Assembly (NCBI RefSeq): GCF_003711515.1
Contig: NW_021167081.1
Location: 4,139,166-4,203,165 of the forward strand
DNA: 64,000 nt
Source: Sodiomyces alkalinus F11
Lineage: Eukaryota > Ascomycota > Sordariomycetes > Glomerellales > Plectosphaerellaceae
Direction of reading: 5' to 3'
Shown here: positions 11,451 to 22,930 of the stretch, piece after piece
Numbering within the stretch: position 1 is the stretch's first letter
Layout of the letters: each line of letters opens with the position of its first letter
Made by a program: the position numbers and the translations under genes
The notes under the pieces: generated by a model
Database searches by the model: none
Seen by the model: only the letters and a program-made list of their open reading frames with translations
What the model was told of the DNA's origin: nothing

Positions 11451-12634
11451 GCGAATAATAATAATAGGGTTAGGGCGTTTAGAGAAAGGTTCTTCGAACT
11501 AATTATCTAGCGAGAAGATTCTATAGATATTCTAAATACTGGCTAGGTTAGTATATATATTATCGTATCTTAATAAGAGTAATAAAGTCTTTAATAAGTG
11601 GGTAGTAGCGGTCCTAGATTTCGCTCCGTGATATTTATCTTCGGGGTTAAGCTTTTCTACCTTACCTTAAAGGAAGAGGCCCCCTATAATTAGGAGATTA
11701 TCTATTAGTAAAAGGACTATACTCACGGATATTAATATTAGTAATATTATACGCTAAGTCTTACGAAGAGGTATTATAACTTACTCACGGGGTCCGTAAA
11801 GGTCTTATCGATTAGACTATCGGGTCCTTATATAAGGTATCGTTATTTCGCTTCCACGCTCGGTATTAGTATTTTCTTTAGGTTATTAGGGGTTAAATAC
11901 TCTAATCCGGGTAACCTATACTTAGCGGTCTTACCTTTTCTTCGCTATTATACGAGAGTGTATTTTAATTAGTGGTAAGGGTTATAAACCCCCTATTAAG
12001 TTAGTTCCATATCCGGAAGCTAACTCTATCGCGATCTAATCGGTTTCTTCGATTCCTATAGTTACTACCTCCGCGGCGGCGGGTCTTATAATTAGAAATA
12101 CTAAGGGTGCTTCCTATCTTATCTATATAGTCGTTTCTTTTTCTCAATCTATTAGGGTAAATCTCCCCTTAGTCTTAAAGCGTTAAATCCTTCCTCGGTT
12201 ATTATCTTTATATTCTTCAGGGGTTATTAACTAATAGTCTGTTTAGGAGGGCCGGAACCTCCCTCGAGCGCCTTTATTACTCTGATTAGAGTTAGAATAC
12301 GTTAGGGACACCGAATAAATCCGCCTCCGAGCACTATATTATATCTGGATAAAGACGTAGTGGCACTAGATCGTTAAGATAAAGATTAGATAAAGGGGTT
12401 AGTCTAGTAAAACCACGATATATAACTAAAATATAACTAATACCGCTATAACCTTTAGCGAAGAAGTAGATCGGTAGGTACTATTCTAATTAGGGTAACG
12501 TAAGTTAAACTGGAAAGATACCTTAAACGTGGAATAAGTAATTATAAAAGAGGATGATAATTGAATGATTATCCCTCGATGGGGATGTCTAGAGCCTGTC
12601 CATAATATATATATTCGAGGCGGATCCCGTAGCC
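11451..12634. other. RIP-mutated interval between G1 and G2, no gene supported
   Basis: This is the expected place for the G1 5' LTR and leader, but I found no partner repeat near the other end of G1. A short inverted repeat GATAAT...ATTATC lies at about 12551-12568. The last 100 bases keep more CA/TG than the rest. The junction with the truncated end of G2 copy 1 lies near 12635, where similarity to G2 copy 2 fades. Confidence 0.45.
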
Positions 12635-12689
12635 TTAAAAAGGGGGGTTATATAACCGGCTGCCGACACCACACTAAAGCCGTATCTAC

Positions 12690-13260
12690 GCGGTTATATT
12701 ACTAGGCCGGAATAGCTATCCTTATCTCCTCCTTATAAGGTTATAAGTAAGGTAGTAGTTTCGGGCCTAGTCCCTCCTAATATTATAGCGGAAAAGAACG
12801 CATATCCTATTACTTCTACTCCTTTATCGGGGTTAATATTATCGGATAAAGACTTTAGGCGCCTTAGTCTTATAAAGCTAAAGGAGTATACTTAGCTATT
12901 TAAGGAGATACTTATACTCGGTCACGCTAGTATCGTAATCTCCGAACTCTAATAATTCGCGCAGCGTAAAGAGGCTTTTATATTTACGGGTATAACTATT
13001 ATTAGCGCGGTTATCATCCCTAATAATAGCGATAATAAGAATAACAATAATAACGATCAAAAGGTTAAGGAGATAGACTCCGATCTATAACAGGTTGATA
13101 AGAGTAAGACTTTTACGGAAATTAATAATCCCGAGGATAGTAGTTTTCAGGCTAAGGATATTAATCTAGGGTTATATTAAGCGTGGCTAGAGCGCGGGGC
13201 CTATCCGGCCTAAATTTACTAAGTCTAACTCTTACTCCTTTCTAATTATTATAATACCAT
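12690..13260 (+). pseudogene. Antisense accessory frame of G2 copy 1 (C-terminal part)
   Basis: On the strand opposite to G2 pol, just beyond integrase, one frame is readable: SDKDFRRLSLIKLKEYT near 12843-12893, then a Ser/Asn/Asp/Lys-rich segment with NNSDNKNNNNND near 13020-13055. The equivalent minus-strand frame in G2 copy 2 (53465-53930) aligns without frame shifts and has SDKDFRRFNLIQLKEYT. The stops fall at shared former Gln positions. Conservation of the frame in two separately mutated copies supports a real protein. The upstream Cys-rich part seen in copy 2 is lost here. Function unknown. Confidence 0.65.
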
Positions 13261-13649
13261 CGCTTATATGTCGGCTCCTATTTTATATAATATAAAGGTA
13301 TTTAATAGGCTACCATTCGTTATTACTAAGCCGAATTTCCTTTTAAACTTATTAAGTACCCGCGTTTACGCTAATAGTTCTAGCGGTTCCTAAGTAGGCT
13401 TATAATATCCTATCTATTATACTAGTCCCTTATATCTTCATCCCCTACGTCGTCTCTTTATCCTTACGTAAAGGACTTCCTTAACTTCCTATTCTTTACT
13501 ATCGGTTATTTCTTAAATAAGCGGTAGTTAAAGGTTATTTACTACCTATCCCGGAAAGGGGTTATCGCTCGCGCGATGTAATAAGTCTACGTAGAATTAG
13601 GGGTAGATCTATAATAGCACGGCGAGCTTAAATATATATAGGCTAATTA

Positions 13650-14165
13650 CCTGTATAACTTTAGAGCTAGTTAAGCTTATAGGATAGTCGCGGAGTCGAA
13701 TAATTAGCTAATAATAGCTAGACTAAGTCGCTAACTTTAAACCGCTTAGCCGGTATACGATATTAGTTAGTAGACTCCTTAGTCTTAAGCTATATAAATA
13801 TAATTATAGCCTAAGCGAACTTAGTCACTTCCTATAAACGGCGTAATAGATTATACGCCGCTAGTACTCTAGGTTTTATAAGAGGCTCCTTAGTTATCTA
13901 GATTAGGTCGATATAATAGCTATATTCTAAGAAAGAATTACTAAACCCTATTATAAAGCTTTTACGGTTTTTTAGGGCTAGGTATACTACGGGTAATAGG
14001 TAATCCTAGTTATCCTAAGCGTAATAGATAAAAGCTTATAAATAAGTGTATACATTTTAGTTTATACACTTTATTACTTTATTAGTTTACGGGTAGTATA
14101 CTATACTAAGCTTATATAATATCCGTGCAAGCTTATAAATGTGCTTTTAAAACCTATTTATCTAG
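13650..14165 (-). pseudogene. Integrase C-terminal half of G2 copy 1, left of the insertion
   Basis: The reverse complement matches 52510-52990 of G2 copy 2 closely and continues the integrase frame that begins at 22926 on the other side of the chromovirus. It ends with a conserved YRIPAKRFKVSDLV block near 13755-13715. Joined across the TCTAG duplication, the frame is uninterrupted apart from RIP stops, which proves a nested insertion. Confidence 0.8.
14161..14165. repeat. Target site duplication TCTAG (left) of the chromovirus
   Basis: The five bases TCTAG immediately precede the 5' LTR and recur right after the 3' LTR at 22926-22930. A 5-bp duplication is normal for Ty3/gypsy integration. 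Confidence 0.9.
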
Positions 14166-14517
14166 TATCAGGTGCCTGTAGCAGTGGTTGTAATAGGTCC
14201 CTAGTATAAACCCATAGGTGTCCAGGTATGCCTAGTCTAAGACCCCTCGAGGCATAAAACAAAACAAGTCGTCACATAGTAAACAGAATAATCCCTCAAA
14301 GAAAATAAAGCAGCCCTCGAGGAAGGAAATAAATAGTCCTTAAGGAGTAGAGCGTAGTCTTAAGGAGCGAGGAACCCTCCCCTTTTAAGCGGGAGGCCAG
14401 CGATGAATCTAATTCTTTAGCTACCCCTATACCTTCCCTATTTATAGTCCTATTATAATCCTACCTGGTTCCTTACTTAACCCTACCTTTTTACCCTTTA
14501 CGACTACCTATTTAACA
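14166..14517 (+). repeat. 5' LTR of the chromovirus
   Basis: This 352-bp repeat starts TATCAGGTGCC (TG changed to TA) and ends TTTAACA. It matches 22578-22925 along its whole length with mostly C/T and G/A differences. A 60-bp block with AGTCCTTAAGGAGTAGAGCG (from about 14335) is almost identical in both copies. Confidence 0.95.
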
Positions 14518-14569
14518 TTTTAATCGCTCTACCCTCTAAGGGCGCGAATACCGTTAAGGAGAGTCACTA

Positions 14570-16010
14570 AGATATTTTACTACCACGAAATAAATAATCC
14601 TATATTTGTTTTTAACGAGGCTAATAGTCAGTTCGAGCGGCAGCTCCGTGATAGCAAGACTGCCTTTATAGAAGATACCCCCTATGATAAGGAAAATAAT
14701 AGGGACACGCCGGGAACTAATACTACTCCTGCTTCTACCACCGCACCGGCACCTATCCCTGCCCCTATACCTGCTTCTATCGCTAGTATTACCTCTGCTA
14801 CTGCCTCTACCCCTGTTACCGTCCCCGTTCCTTAGACCACGACTATAACGGGACCCGCGTATAACCCTAACCTACCCCTGTATATAAGCGTTAACCTAGC
14901 TATACTAACGGAGGAATAACTAGACGAACGCGTTAAGTGGATAAAGGCATAGAACCACCGTAAGCGTAAGCTCGCTTATCTCGCTAAGCTCGAGGCGGAT
15001 ACTACTACTATCGCTACCGCCACTATTAATCCCACTATTAATTCTAACCTAGTCGATACCACTATCTACCGCTATATAGCCGCGCCCTAATATCGTATTA
15101 TCGCAACCCTATCGGGATCCTAGTATACCCACGATATATCCCCGATATCCTTTATACACGGGTCCGCTATACAGGCTAAGTTTAATGTTCCCCTTCTGAA
15201 ATAGGATAGTGTATCCTGGGCTAAGTACCGTATATTTATTTAGGAAACTAACTAGCGGTTCGACCTGAATTCTTAATCCTTCCCCACGGACGCTACGAAG
15301 AATTACTTCGTTATATTGTGTCTCCCCTACTATCTTAAGGAACGCTAGTAGGCTAAACTACGATATAAGCACGATAGCGACTCTAACAGGGTTAGCTAAG
15401 CCGCCCCATAAGCCTAGTTATCTCTTTAGGTTAACGATAATAACACCCGCCTACGGGAGGTAGCGGTATAGATCCAGAGCGAGTCTATCTCGTCCTATAG
15501 AGAGGCCGAGTCCTACGCTAAGTTTATAGAACGGTGGGAAGCCCTGGAGTCGGAACTACTGGGTAAGCTCCCGGACTAGTAAAGGATTTAGATAGTGCTA
15601 ATAAGGGTCCTCTCGCCTATCCGGGACTATATAGTGTTGATAGGGGTCCCTAAAGACTACTAGGACCTAGCCCCGGTATACCGTAGGGCTAAGGCCTTAA
15701 CTATTACCGACGGGTTAGCCGTCGCCCGGACAGACTCCTAGTCTACTATCTAATACTATCGTTTCCTCACGTACTCACGGTTATAATTCCTAGGCGGCCA
15801 CCTATACTTCTACTACCCCCGTTTCTATACCTATTTCGGCGCCTACGTCTACGCCTGCCCCTCGTTACCCCATACGGCCTAAGCCGTCCTCACCGTCCTT
15901 ATCCCCCCGGTACCTCGACTCTATCACTTACTTTAACTATAATAAAAGGGGGTATTACGCTACTATATATCCTAGCCGTGTATAGCGCTCGAGTAATAGT
16001 AACTCGAATA
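14570..16010 (+). pseudogene. gag of the chromovirus, zinc knuckle destroyed
   Basis: The plus-strand frame opens with FVFNEANSQFERQLRDSK (about 14608-14660). A long Ala/Pro/Thr/Ser-rich linker follows, then a capsid-like region, for example around 15190-15330. At 15929-15970 the frame has the spacing of a C-x2-C-x4-H-x4-C zinc knuckle, but all three Cys codons and the His codon now read Tyr (TAC/TAT), exactly the CA/TG to TA change made by RIP. Stops at former Gln/Trp codons occur throughout. In a working element it would form the particle and bind RNA. Confidence 0.8.
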
Positions 16011-16129
16011 CCTAACCGGTATCTACGCCTTATATCGGCCGTGTTACGGGCGATATACCCTAGGAACTATACCCGCCTCGGACTACCCCTACTACTATAC
16101 TAGTAAAGGCATACGTATCCCTTCGCCGA

Positions 16130-16480
16130 GGTAGGGAATAGGTATAGATAGCGGCTCTCCTTAACGGAGGCGCCGATATTAACGTTTTGGATTGGTCCCT
16201 TCTAGGACCTAATTAGGTTCCTAAGGGGTCCCCGGTCCCGGTATCCTGGATTATAGAAGGATAAACGATGATAACTCTAGGATCCACCCATAGGATTATT
16301 ATCGCCACCGACCACTAGGGACGTAAGAAGGTGTAACGCGCCGAGTTCCACGTTATAGACCTCACGGGCGCAAAGATTATCTTAGGAAGGCCGTGGCTTA
16401 CAGCCGTTAACCCTAACGTTAATTAGTAATATAGCACGTGGACCTATCCCTTAACCTACGTAGAGCTTAGTGTGGATATA
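16130..16480 (+). pseudogene. Aspartic protease of the chromovirus
   Basis: The active-site block appears as ALLNGGADINVL at 16154-16189. The first residue of the usual D-S/G-G motif is Asn (16163-16165, AAC after CTT), a G-to-A change in TpG context, so the catalytic Asp is lost. AKIILGRPWLTAVNPNVN follows at about 16368-16424, the typical G-R-P/D-W-L segment at the end of gypsy retropepsins. Confidence 0.8.
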
Positions 16481-16789
16481 TCCCTAAGAGAGCTACGTAG
16501 GGTAGCTAGATAAGCTAAGTCTATCCTTACTCTAACCTATATAGGTTCTACGCGGGACCTATATATTAGCCACGTTAGCCTTAACGGCCTAGAAAACCCT
16601 TTAGTGGGATATACAGATAGAGTCTTAAAAGATAGGGCCTACCTTAGCCTAGACGAAGACCTAGTGGCTACCCCTATACTACCGGAATAGTATTAAGATT
16701 TCGCTAACGTTTTTAACGTCGAAAACGCTGGACGGCTACTAACGCACTAGCGATAGGATTAAGCGATTAAGGTGGAAGAAGGGAAGAAG

Positions 16790-17560
16790 CCTCTTTATAG
16801 CCCTATTTACCCTCTCGCCGTATTGGAATTAAAGGTGCTATATTAGTACTTATAGGATACTGTTACGAAAGGATAGATTAGACTATCTATTAGTCCGGCC
16901 GGCGCCCCTATTCTGTTTATACCTAAGAAGGGTAGTAAGCTACGCCTCTATATTAACTATAGAGGGTTAAACAAGGTAACCGTTAAGGACCGTACCCCCC
17001 TGCCCCTAATCCACGAAATCCTAGATCGGTTATCGTTAGCGTAGTACTATACTAAGCTAGACCTTAAAGATATATACTATCGGTTACGGATTCGGGAGGG
17101 CGATAAGTAGAAAACGGCGTTCCGGATAAAATACGGCTACTACGAGTACCTCGTTATACTATTCGGGTTAACTAATGCCCCTATAGGCTTCTAATAGTAT
17201 ATTAACCAGGCACTAACAGGCCTTGTCGATACTATTTACGTTATATACCTCGACGATATCCTCATCTATAGCAAGGACTTAGTTACCCACCGCGTACACG
17301 TCCGCGAGGTCCTGACTAGGCTTAGCTAGTAATCCCTATATACTAACCCCGATAAGTGTGAGTTTAAGACCAAAGACGTTAAATTCCTCGGTTTTATCTA
17401 TAGCCCTGATAGGGTACGTATGGATCTATCTCGTATTAAGGCTATCCGCGACTAGGAGCTCCCTAATAGTATTAAAAAGATACAGGTCTTCCTAGGCTTT
17501 ACGGGTTTTTATAGGCGTTTTATTAAGAACTACTCTAAGGTGGCCGCCCCTCTTATAGAC
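16790..17560 (+). pseudogene. Reverse transcriptase of the chromovirus
   Basis: This is an unmistakable Ty3/gypsy RT. It has [20 protein letters not shown] (about 16897-16956), the LPLI block, then KLDLKDIYYRLRI. The catalytic core YLDDILIYS is intact (YLDD at 17246-17257), and the thumb ends with [16 protein letters not shown]. The catalytic Asps survived because their G follows C, not T. Stops remain at former Gln/Trp codons, so no enzyme can be made. Confidence 0.95.
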
Positions 17561-17639
17561 TATCTTAAGGGAGCTATATAGGGGCCCTAGTAGGGGCCAC
17601 GCCGGGGTACTTATGCTTTCCTAGCAGGCCTAGGTAGCG

Positions 17640-18080
17640 TTCGAGGAGATAAAGCTACTATTCTAGAAAGCGCTAGTTTTACGGTATTTCGACCCTGCTC
17701 TACCGATACATATTGAGCTAGATACTTCTGCTTTTATAATTAGGGCCGTTATTAGTCAGCTCGAGGATAGGCTATAAGGGCCTGTTACATTTAGATCCTA
17801 TAAGCTCCACGGCGCTAAGCTTAACTATAGCACGCCCGACGCCGAGCCCATAGCTATTATCGAGTCTTTTCGGATATGGCGCCACTACGTCGCCTATAGT
17901 TAGAGCCCCGTTATAGTGCTAATAGACTATTTGAACCACTGTTATCTGCTGGACAAGCCTAAGCTTAAGGGATAGTATATATAGTAGCTTAAGGAGCTCG
18001 CCCCGTTTAATTTAGGATTCAGCACCGCCCGGGGACGTTAAACCCCGTGGCTAGATTATTAAGGAAGCCCTAATATACGC
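17640..18080 (+). pseudogene. RNase H of the chromovirus
   Basis: The frame continues from RT with LPIHIELDTSAFIIRAVISQ at about 17698-17757, matching the first acidic strand of gypsy RNase H. Further blocks are KLNYSTPDAEPIAIIESFRIWRHY (short excerpt of about 17815-17890) and VLIDYLNHCYLL. The element-specific order RT then RNase H is kept; RIP stops interrupt it. Confidence 0.85.
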
Positions 18081-18599
18081 CCTATAAGCGCGCCCTGGTT
18101 ACTAACCGGGCTAAGGCAGTAGAGTCATTTTCGAAGCGTTTTGTTATAGGCTATATCGGGAACCAGGGTAGTTCCCGTAATAGCCCCGGTTATAGTTTTC
18201 CCGCTCCTCCTACCCTACCGAAAAAGGTGGTAAAGATATAAGCGGATAACCTTCTTTTAGAACCCGCTCCTCCTATCCTGCCGAAGGTAGTCAAGACGTA
18301 AACAGATAACCTTTTTTTGGAGTCCTTTTCGAAGCGTTCTGCCTTAGGCCTATATAGGACCTAGTATAGTACCCGCACTATTACCGCTCTTAACTCCCCC
18401 TTACCGGAAAAGGTGGTAGAGGCGTAAGCGGATAATCTTTCTTTAGAGCGCTTATCGAGGCATTTTATTTTAGGCCTTATCGGGAACCAGCCTGGTTCCT
18501 ATAGTGCCCTCGATTCTAACCCTGTTTTTCCCGCTCTTAATTCCCCTACCTTACTAGAAGAGGTGGTAGAGGCGTAAGCGGATAATTTCTTTTATACTA

Positions 18600-19830
18600 G
18601 ATAGCGCGAGGTCTACGGTAACGATACTATATACGGATAATAGTCTAGGAGTAGTAGTATCCTTTGTTTTAAGAATCGTGTTTTTATGCTAGACTACTCT
18701 AGCCTCCGTTAGAAGGTCCTATAGTGTTTCTATAACGGACCCAGCGTAGGGCACTATATGGGTATAAGAACTGTTAAGAGGATTTCGGATTTTTACTTTT
18801 AGGACTATCTCCTACCAGATATACGTTAATTTATACCTACCTACGGCGTGTGTTAACGAACTAAGCCGCGGCACTATAAGCTATATAGCGAGCTGGCGAC
18901 TCTTCTAGTGCCTTAGCGCCCCTTTATAGAGATATCTATCAACTTTATCACGGGCCTACCGCCGGTTTATATCGCGACTATGGACAGGAAACGGGATACT
19001 ATCCTTATAGTGGTGTGCCGCCTAACGAAGTACTCGATTAATATCCCCTCGAGTAGTGGCCTAATAGTAGAAGGACTTACTAAGTCGTTATAGTACCCCG
19101 TTTTCCGTACCTTTAGCCTACCTAACGGTATTATATTAGACCGAGGCTTATTGTTTATAAGCCGTTTTCAGGTAACGTTATATCGATGTTTAGGTATAGT
19201 CAGGCGCCTATCTATAGCGTAGCACCCGTAAACTAACGGATAGACGGAACGGCAGAACTAGAACCTCGAGCACTATCTTCGCGTGTTCTGCTTATAGGAA
19301 TAGGACGACTAGGTTAACCGGCTACCGTTAGCAGAATTCACCTATAATATAGTATAGTATTCTGCGATACGTTATACCCTATCCGATACGCTAATAGCCT
19401 ATAACCTAAGGGGACCTAACGAGGTATAACTACCTAGGGCCGGTAAGGTTCGCGCCGACAAAGCAGAGCGACGTGCGAAGTACCTTATAGTCTAGTGCCG
19501 ATCTATTTCGGACCTTATTAAGAGGGCCCAGGCTTCCTACAAACGGTATTATAATAATAGTCGTGCCTAGCGCTCCTTTAAAGTAGACGAGTACGTCTTG
19601 CTATCTATAAAGAATATTCGATAGAAGAGACCTTCGAAAAAGCTTAGGGATAAGTTTATCGGGCTATAGAAGGTGACTAAAACCGTCGGCACGTATAGTC
19701 TAGCCCACTAATTAGAACTGTTGAAGGGTATAAGGATTTATAACGTCTTCCCGGTTTCCCTGCTAGAACTATAGAGGTCCTGCGATGGGTTGTAACCGGA
19801 ACTACCTATAGTCGACGTCGAACTAGAATC
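18600..19830 (+). pseudogene. Integrase of the chromovirus
   Basis: An H-H-C-C zinc region is visible: GHYMGIRTVKRISDFYF near 18750-18800, then a YGVC remnant of C-x2-C near 18842-18853. The core starts IDISINFITGLPPVYIATMD (about 18920-18980), then WQDRGS-like and TNG-TERQN blocks near 19140 and 19230. LPLAEFTYNIV (about 19325-19357) closes it. These are standard features of gypsy integrases. It is non-functional because of stops. Confidence 0.9.
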
Positions 19831-19837
19831 GGATAAG

Positions 19838-19975
19838 TACGAAATTAAAGCTATCCTAGATCACTAATACTAAAGAAAGCGATATCAGTATCTAATCAAA
19901 TAGGCCGGCTATAGCGATAAGGAAAATACCTAGGAGCCGAAGCGGAATATCCCCGATAAACTCGTAGACGCCTAC
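19838..19975 (+). pseudogene. Chromodomain at the integrase C-terminus
   Basis: The frame reads YEIKAILDH, then RYQYLIK, then AGYSDKENT and EPKRNIPDKLVDAY. This is the fold order Y-E-V-E-x-I-L-D ... Y-x-V-K-W-x-G-Y ... N-T-W-E-P of chromodomains. In chromoviruses this domain steers integration to histone-marked heterochromatin. The two conserved Trp codons are now TAG. Placement in a repeat-rich block agrees with that targeting but does not prove it. Confidence 0.9.
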
Positions 19976-22577
19976 TTTAAGGCGAGACTCTCTAAGGACT
20001 AAAGAGGTCCACACACTATTCCTATACGAGACCATATAGACACAACGTGAGGACGTTACTCTATCCTGCCCCCTCCTTACGGATAATAAGACTTACTAGG
20101 AACTAAATAGGTTTATATACTAACCCCGTAGGGGACCTAATAAAGATAAGGGACTACGTATCGGCTATATTAACCTAGAAAACCCTTTAGTGGGCCGTGG
20201 TGATAGATTCTTATAAGAAGGGACCCCTCTAGCCCAGCCGGGGACTATATAGGCGTTATCGCCTTGGTTATTATTTTCTTCCTTTTAGGCGTTCTGCTCT
20301 TGATCTCTATTCTTCCCTTTAAACGTAACGTCTCCGACCTTAATCCCCGTTCCTCTTCTTTTAGCATAATAGCTTATCGCCCTTGAAGTCTATTTTTCTC
20401 TACTATTCCCCTAATTAACCGTCACGATAAAGATATAATTATATTATAATAAAAGTATAGTTAGGACTATTAGGGTTACGATAGGAATACCCTAAAGCTA
20501 GTTAAAAAAAAAAGAAAAACCCAACCCGAAGGCTAGTAAAAAACCTGAAAAAGAAATAACCGTTCCTCTATATATACTATCACAGCCCCTTTAAGGCGTC
20601 TTTAAACCCTACTAAATCATCGTCTAAAGGGGTAGGCTCCCGCCTAGCGACCTTATTACTATTATCCTCGATATATACCTAGCTCTGCCCCGTGGTAGTA
20701 GCCGCCGTTCCCCCCTCTTACCCACTGCCCGCGGATAGTATCGATAGCCGAAAAGATAGAGGCGTCTTCGCCTTCTGCTTCTTCTTCTTCTTCCCTAATA
20801 AAGGAGTTAAGGGCGTTAGAGCCTTTTTCCCCTTCTTTACTAATAAGGCCGGCACTATGTCGTTATCGTCGGGCACTTCGTAAAGGTCCGGCGGACCCTA
20901 AGGACCTTATAGCATAAAGCCTTAAGGTTACGTAAAGCCACTATCGCTAAATATATCATCACCTACAAAGCTAACCCCCGTAAGGGCTAAGGCAGACCCT
21001 AAGGCTATAGACAGGTCTTCCTAGACCTAAGCCTAGGCCAGGTTAAGAGCAGCTATCTGCTCGAAAGCAGTAGTTATCCGCTCCTAGGCCGCGAGGTCGC
21101 GCCCGTGTAATATAAGGCGTTATTATTTAATATTAAGGCGTTTCTGCTTAACAGTATGATACTGCTATTATAGCTCGATAAATTACTTAAGGATCGACTC
21201 TATACTATTAAGCCTCTCGTGGATATCTTCCGCTGTTTTCTAGTAGGCGTCGGTAATTTCCTTAGCTTAACGCCGAGTAGCTATAGCTTCCTCAGCAGAT
21301 AACCGGTTAACCTCTAGCGTTACTTAACCCAGAGCCTCTCTAAGGATAACCTAGTATCGAACTACTATAGCCTAGTATTAGCATCACATAGGATTAGTAA
21401 GGGTACTACACAGGATCAATAAGGGGACATAGTCAGTAACACTTATATATCGACTCTTATTTAGGCCACCTTTCTCGATAGTAATAACTAAAACCTTCTA
21501 TAGCTACTCGGCAGTATTCTTACCGGTAATAGGAAGCTACTCTATATATTAGATTAACTGGACCACGGAGTGGTCTATAAAGGGAGGGCCTATAGGGATT
21601 AAGTGATAATAAAGATATATAACTTACCACGCGGCACTTTAGGCTATTATGTTCTAAATACTAGTGGCACTTATTAGTGCGCCGACTATTATAGGCGTAG
21701 CGGCACGTCTTAGCCTCGATAATATACGTCTTCTTCTTAAGGTTAATTGGTATTAACTTACCCGTATAACGTATATAGGGGGCCCTTAGATCCCCGCCTA
21801 TACCGGTATCCACCACCTTTTAGCAGGGAGCGGCCGACGTTGTAGTAGTTAATGACGACGTAGCCGTAGTAGGAGCAGGAGGCTCTAGCGTAGCTGGCTA
21901 CGGGGCAGACTACCTAGCGGACTACAAAGTCGATACGGTAACCATGGTCTTACGCCTCTTAGAGGCTCGCGTTATACTCGCAGGAGTAGCGGCGCGCTTA
22001 TTATTATTATCTTCCTAGGAAAGTATAGTAACTGCACTAGACGTATAGCTAGCTAGTATTATAGGCTAGAGACGCGAGGAAGCACTTATAAGATAGTAGT
22101 TAATTAATAGAATAAGACTATAAGTCGTTAGTACGCGAAATCTTAGATAGGGTAGAACTTACCGAAAAGAGGTAGCATAATCGAAAAATTAAGTATAAAG
22201 GAGCAAGAAAAGAATAAGAAGAGGGAATAACGGTAGGTTACGAGATATCCCTAAAAGTAGTTATATAGTACCTATTTTTAGTATAAAGAAGGAAGCTACG
22301 AAATCCACGGAAGGAGTAATAATAGGCCCCACGTAATACTAGCTTTAGGAGTCTTTGTAGACGGATTAAAAGAGATAACCCCGGAGGATAAAGGGATAGA
22401 CTAGGAGACCCGGGAAGGAACTAGCCCGGAGCCTATCAGGGTCCTATCGTGGAAGACTCTGGTTCGGGGTATCGGGGAATTTAGGGATAGACTCGGAGGC
22501 CGGGTTTTTAGAGAAACTAAGGGGGCCGGCACGGATCGGGCGCTCCTAAGGACAGGAGTATCCGGGGGAGGTCGCTA
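19976..22577 (-). pseudogene. Chromovirus tail with antisense accessory frame (about 20690-22000, minus)
   Basis: Between the pol end and the 3' LTR lie 2.6 kb that pol does not need. On the minus strand one frame can be followed from about 21940 (first Met in MVTVSTL) down to about 20690. It has a Pro/Thr/Ser-rich start, then a segment at about 21790-21620 with several Cys codons (TCRYAY, NKCH) and Tyr codons at likely former Cys, and an acidic stretch EEEEEAEGEDAS near 20785-20750. The remaining stops are RIP-type. I do not recognise the protein; the Cys-rich part suggests metal binding, by inference only. The plus-strand frame at 20692-20883 is its shadow. Confidence 0.55.
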
Positions 22578-22925
22578 TATCAGGTGCCCATAGTAGTAGT
22601 CATAATAGGTCCTTAGGGTGAACCTATAAGGGTCCAGGTATACCTAGTCTAAGACCTTTTAGGGCATAAAATAAAGTAAGTCGTTATATAGCAAACAGAA
22701 TAGTCCCTCGAAGCAAATTAGACAGCCCTCGAGGTAGTAAATAAGTAGTCCTTAAGGAGTAGAGCGTAGTCTTAAGGAGCGAGGGAGCCTCCCCTTTTAA
22801 GAGGGAGGCCAGCAATTTAACTCTGTAGCTGCCCCTACACTTTCCCTATTTATAATCCTATTATGATCCCACCTGGTTCCTTACTTAACCCTGCCTTTTC
22901 ACTCTTTGCGACTACCTATTTAATA
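22578..22925 (+). repeat. 3' LTR of the chromovirus
   Basis: This 348-bp partner of 14166-14517 starts TATCAGGTGCC and ends TTTAATA. It is preceded by the purine-rich GGGGGAGG (22563-22571), a likely polypurine tract. Confidence 0.95.
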
Positions 22926-22930
22926 TCTAG
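22926..22930. repeat. Target site duplication TCTAG (right) of the chromovirus
   Basis: Identical to 14161-14165. Beyond it the G2 copy 1 integrase frame resumes. Confidence 0.9.

Larger units (their letters stand above)
14166..22925 (+). mobile_element. Complete chromodomain-bearing Ty3/gypsy element (chromovirus)
   Basis: An 8760-bp element with two LTRs (14166-14517 and 22578-22925) and a perfect TCTAG duplication. Internal order is gag with a zinc knuckle, protease, RT, RNase H, integrase and a C-terminal chromodomain, the arrangement of fungal chromoviruses such as the MAGGY/Tf1 group. A 2.6-kb tail between pol and the 3' LTR carries an antisense frame. RIP has stopped every gene. It inserted into the integrase of G2 copy 1, so it is younger than that element. 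Confidence 0.95.

Noticed and set aside
20692..20883. 63-codon plus-strand open frame with a Phe run
   Set aside because: Opposite strand of the antisense accessory frame; the Phe run is the complement of its Glu codons.
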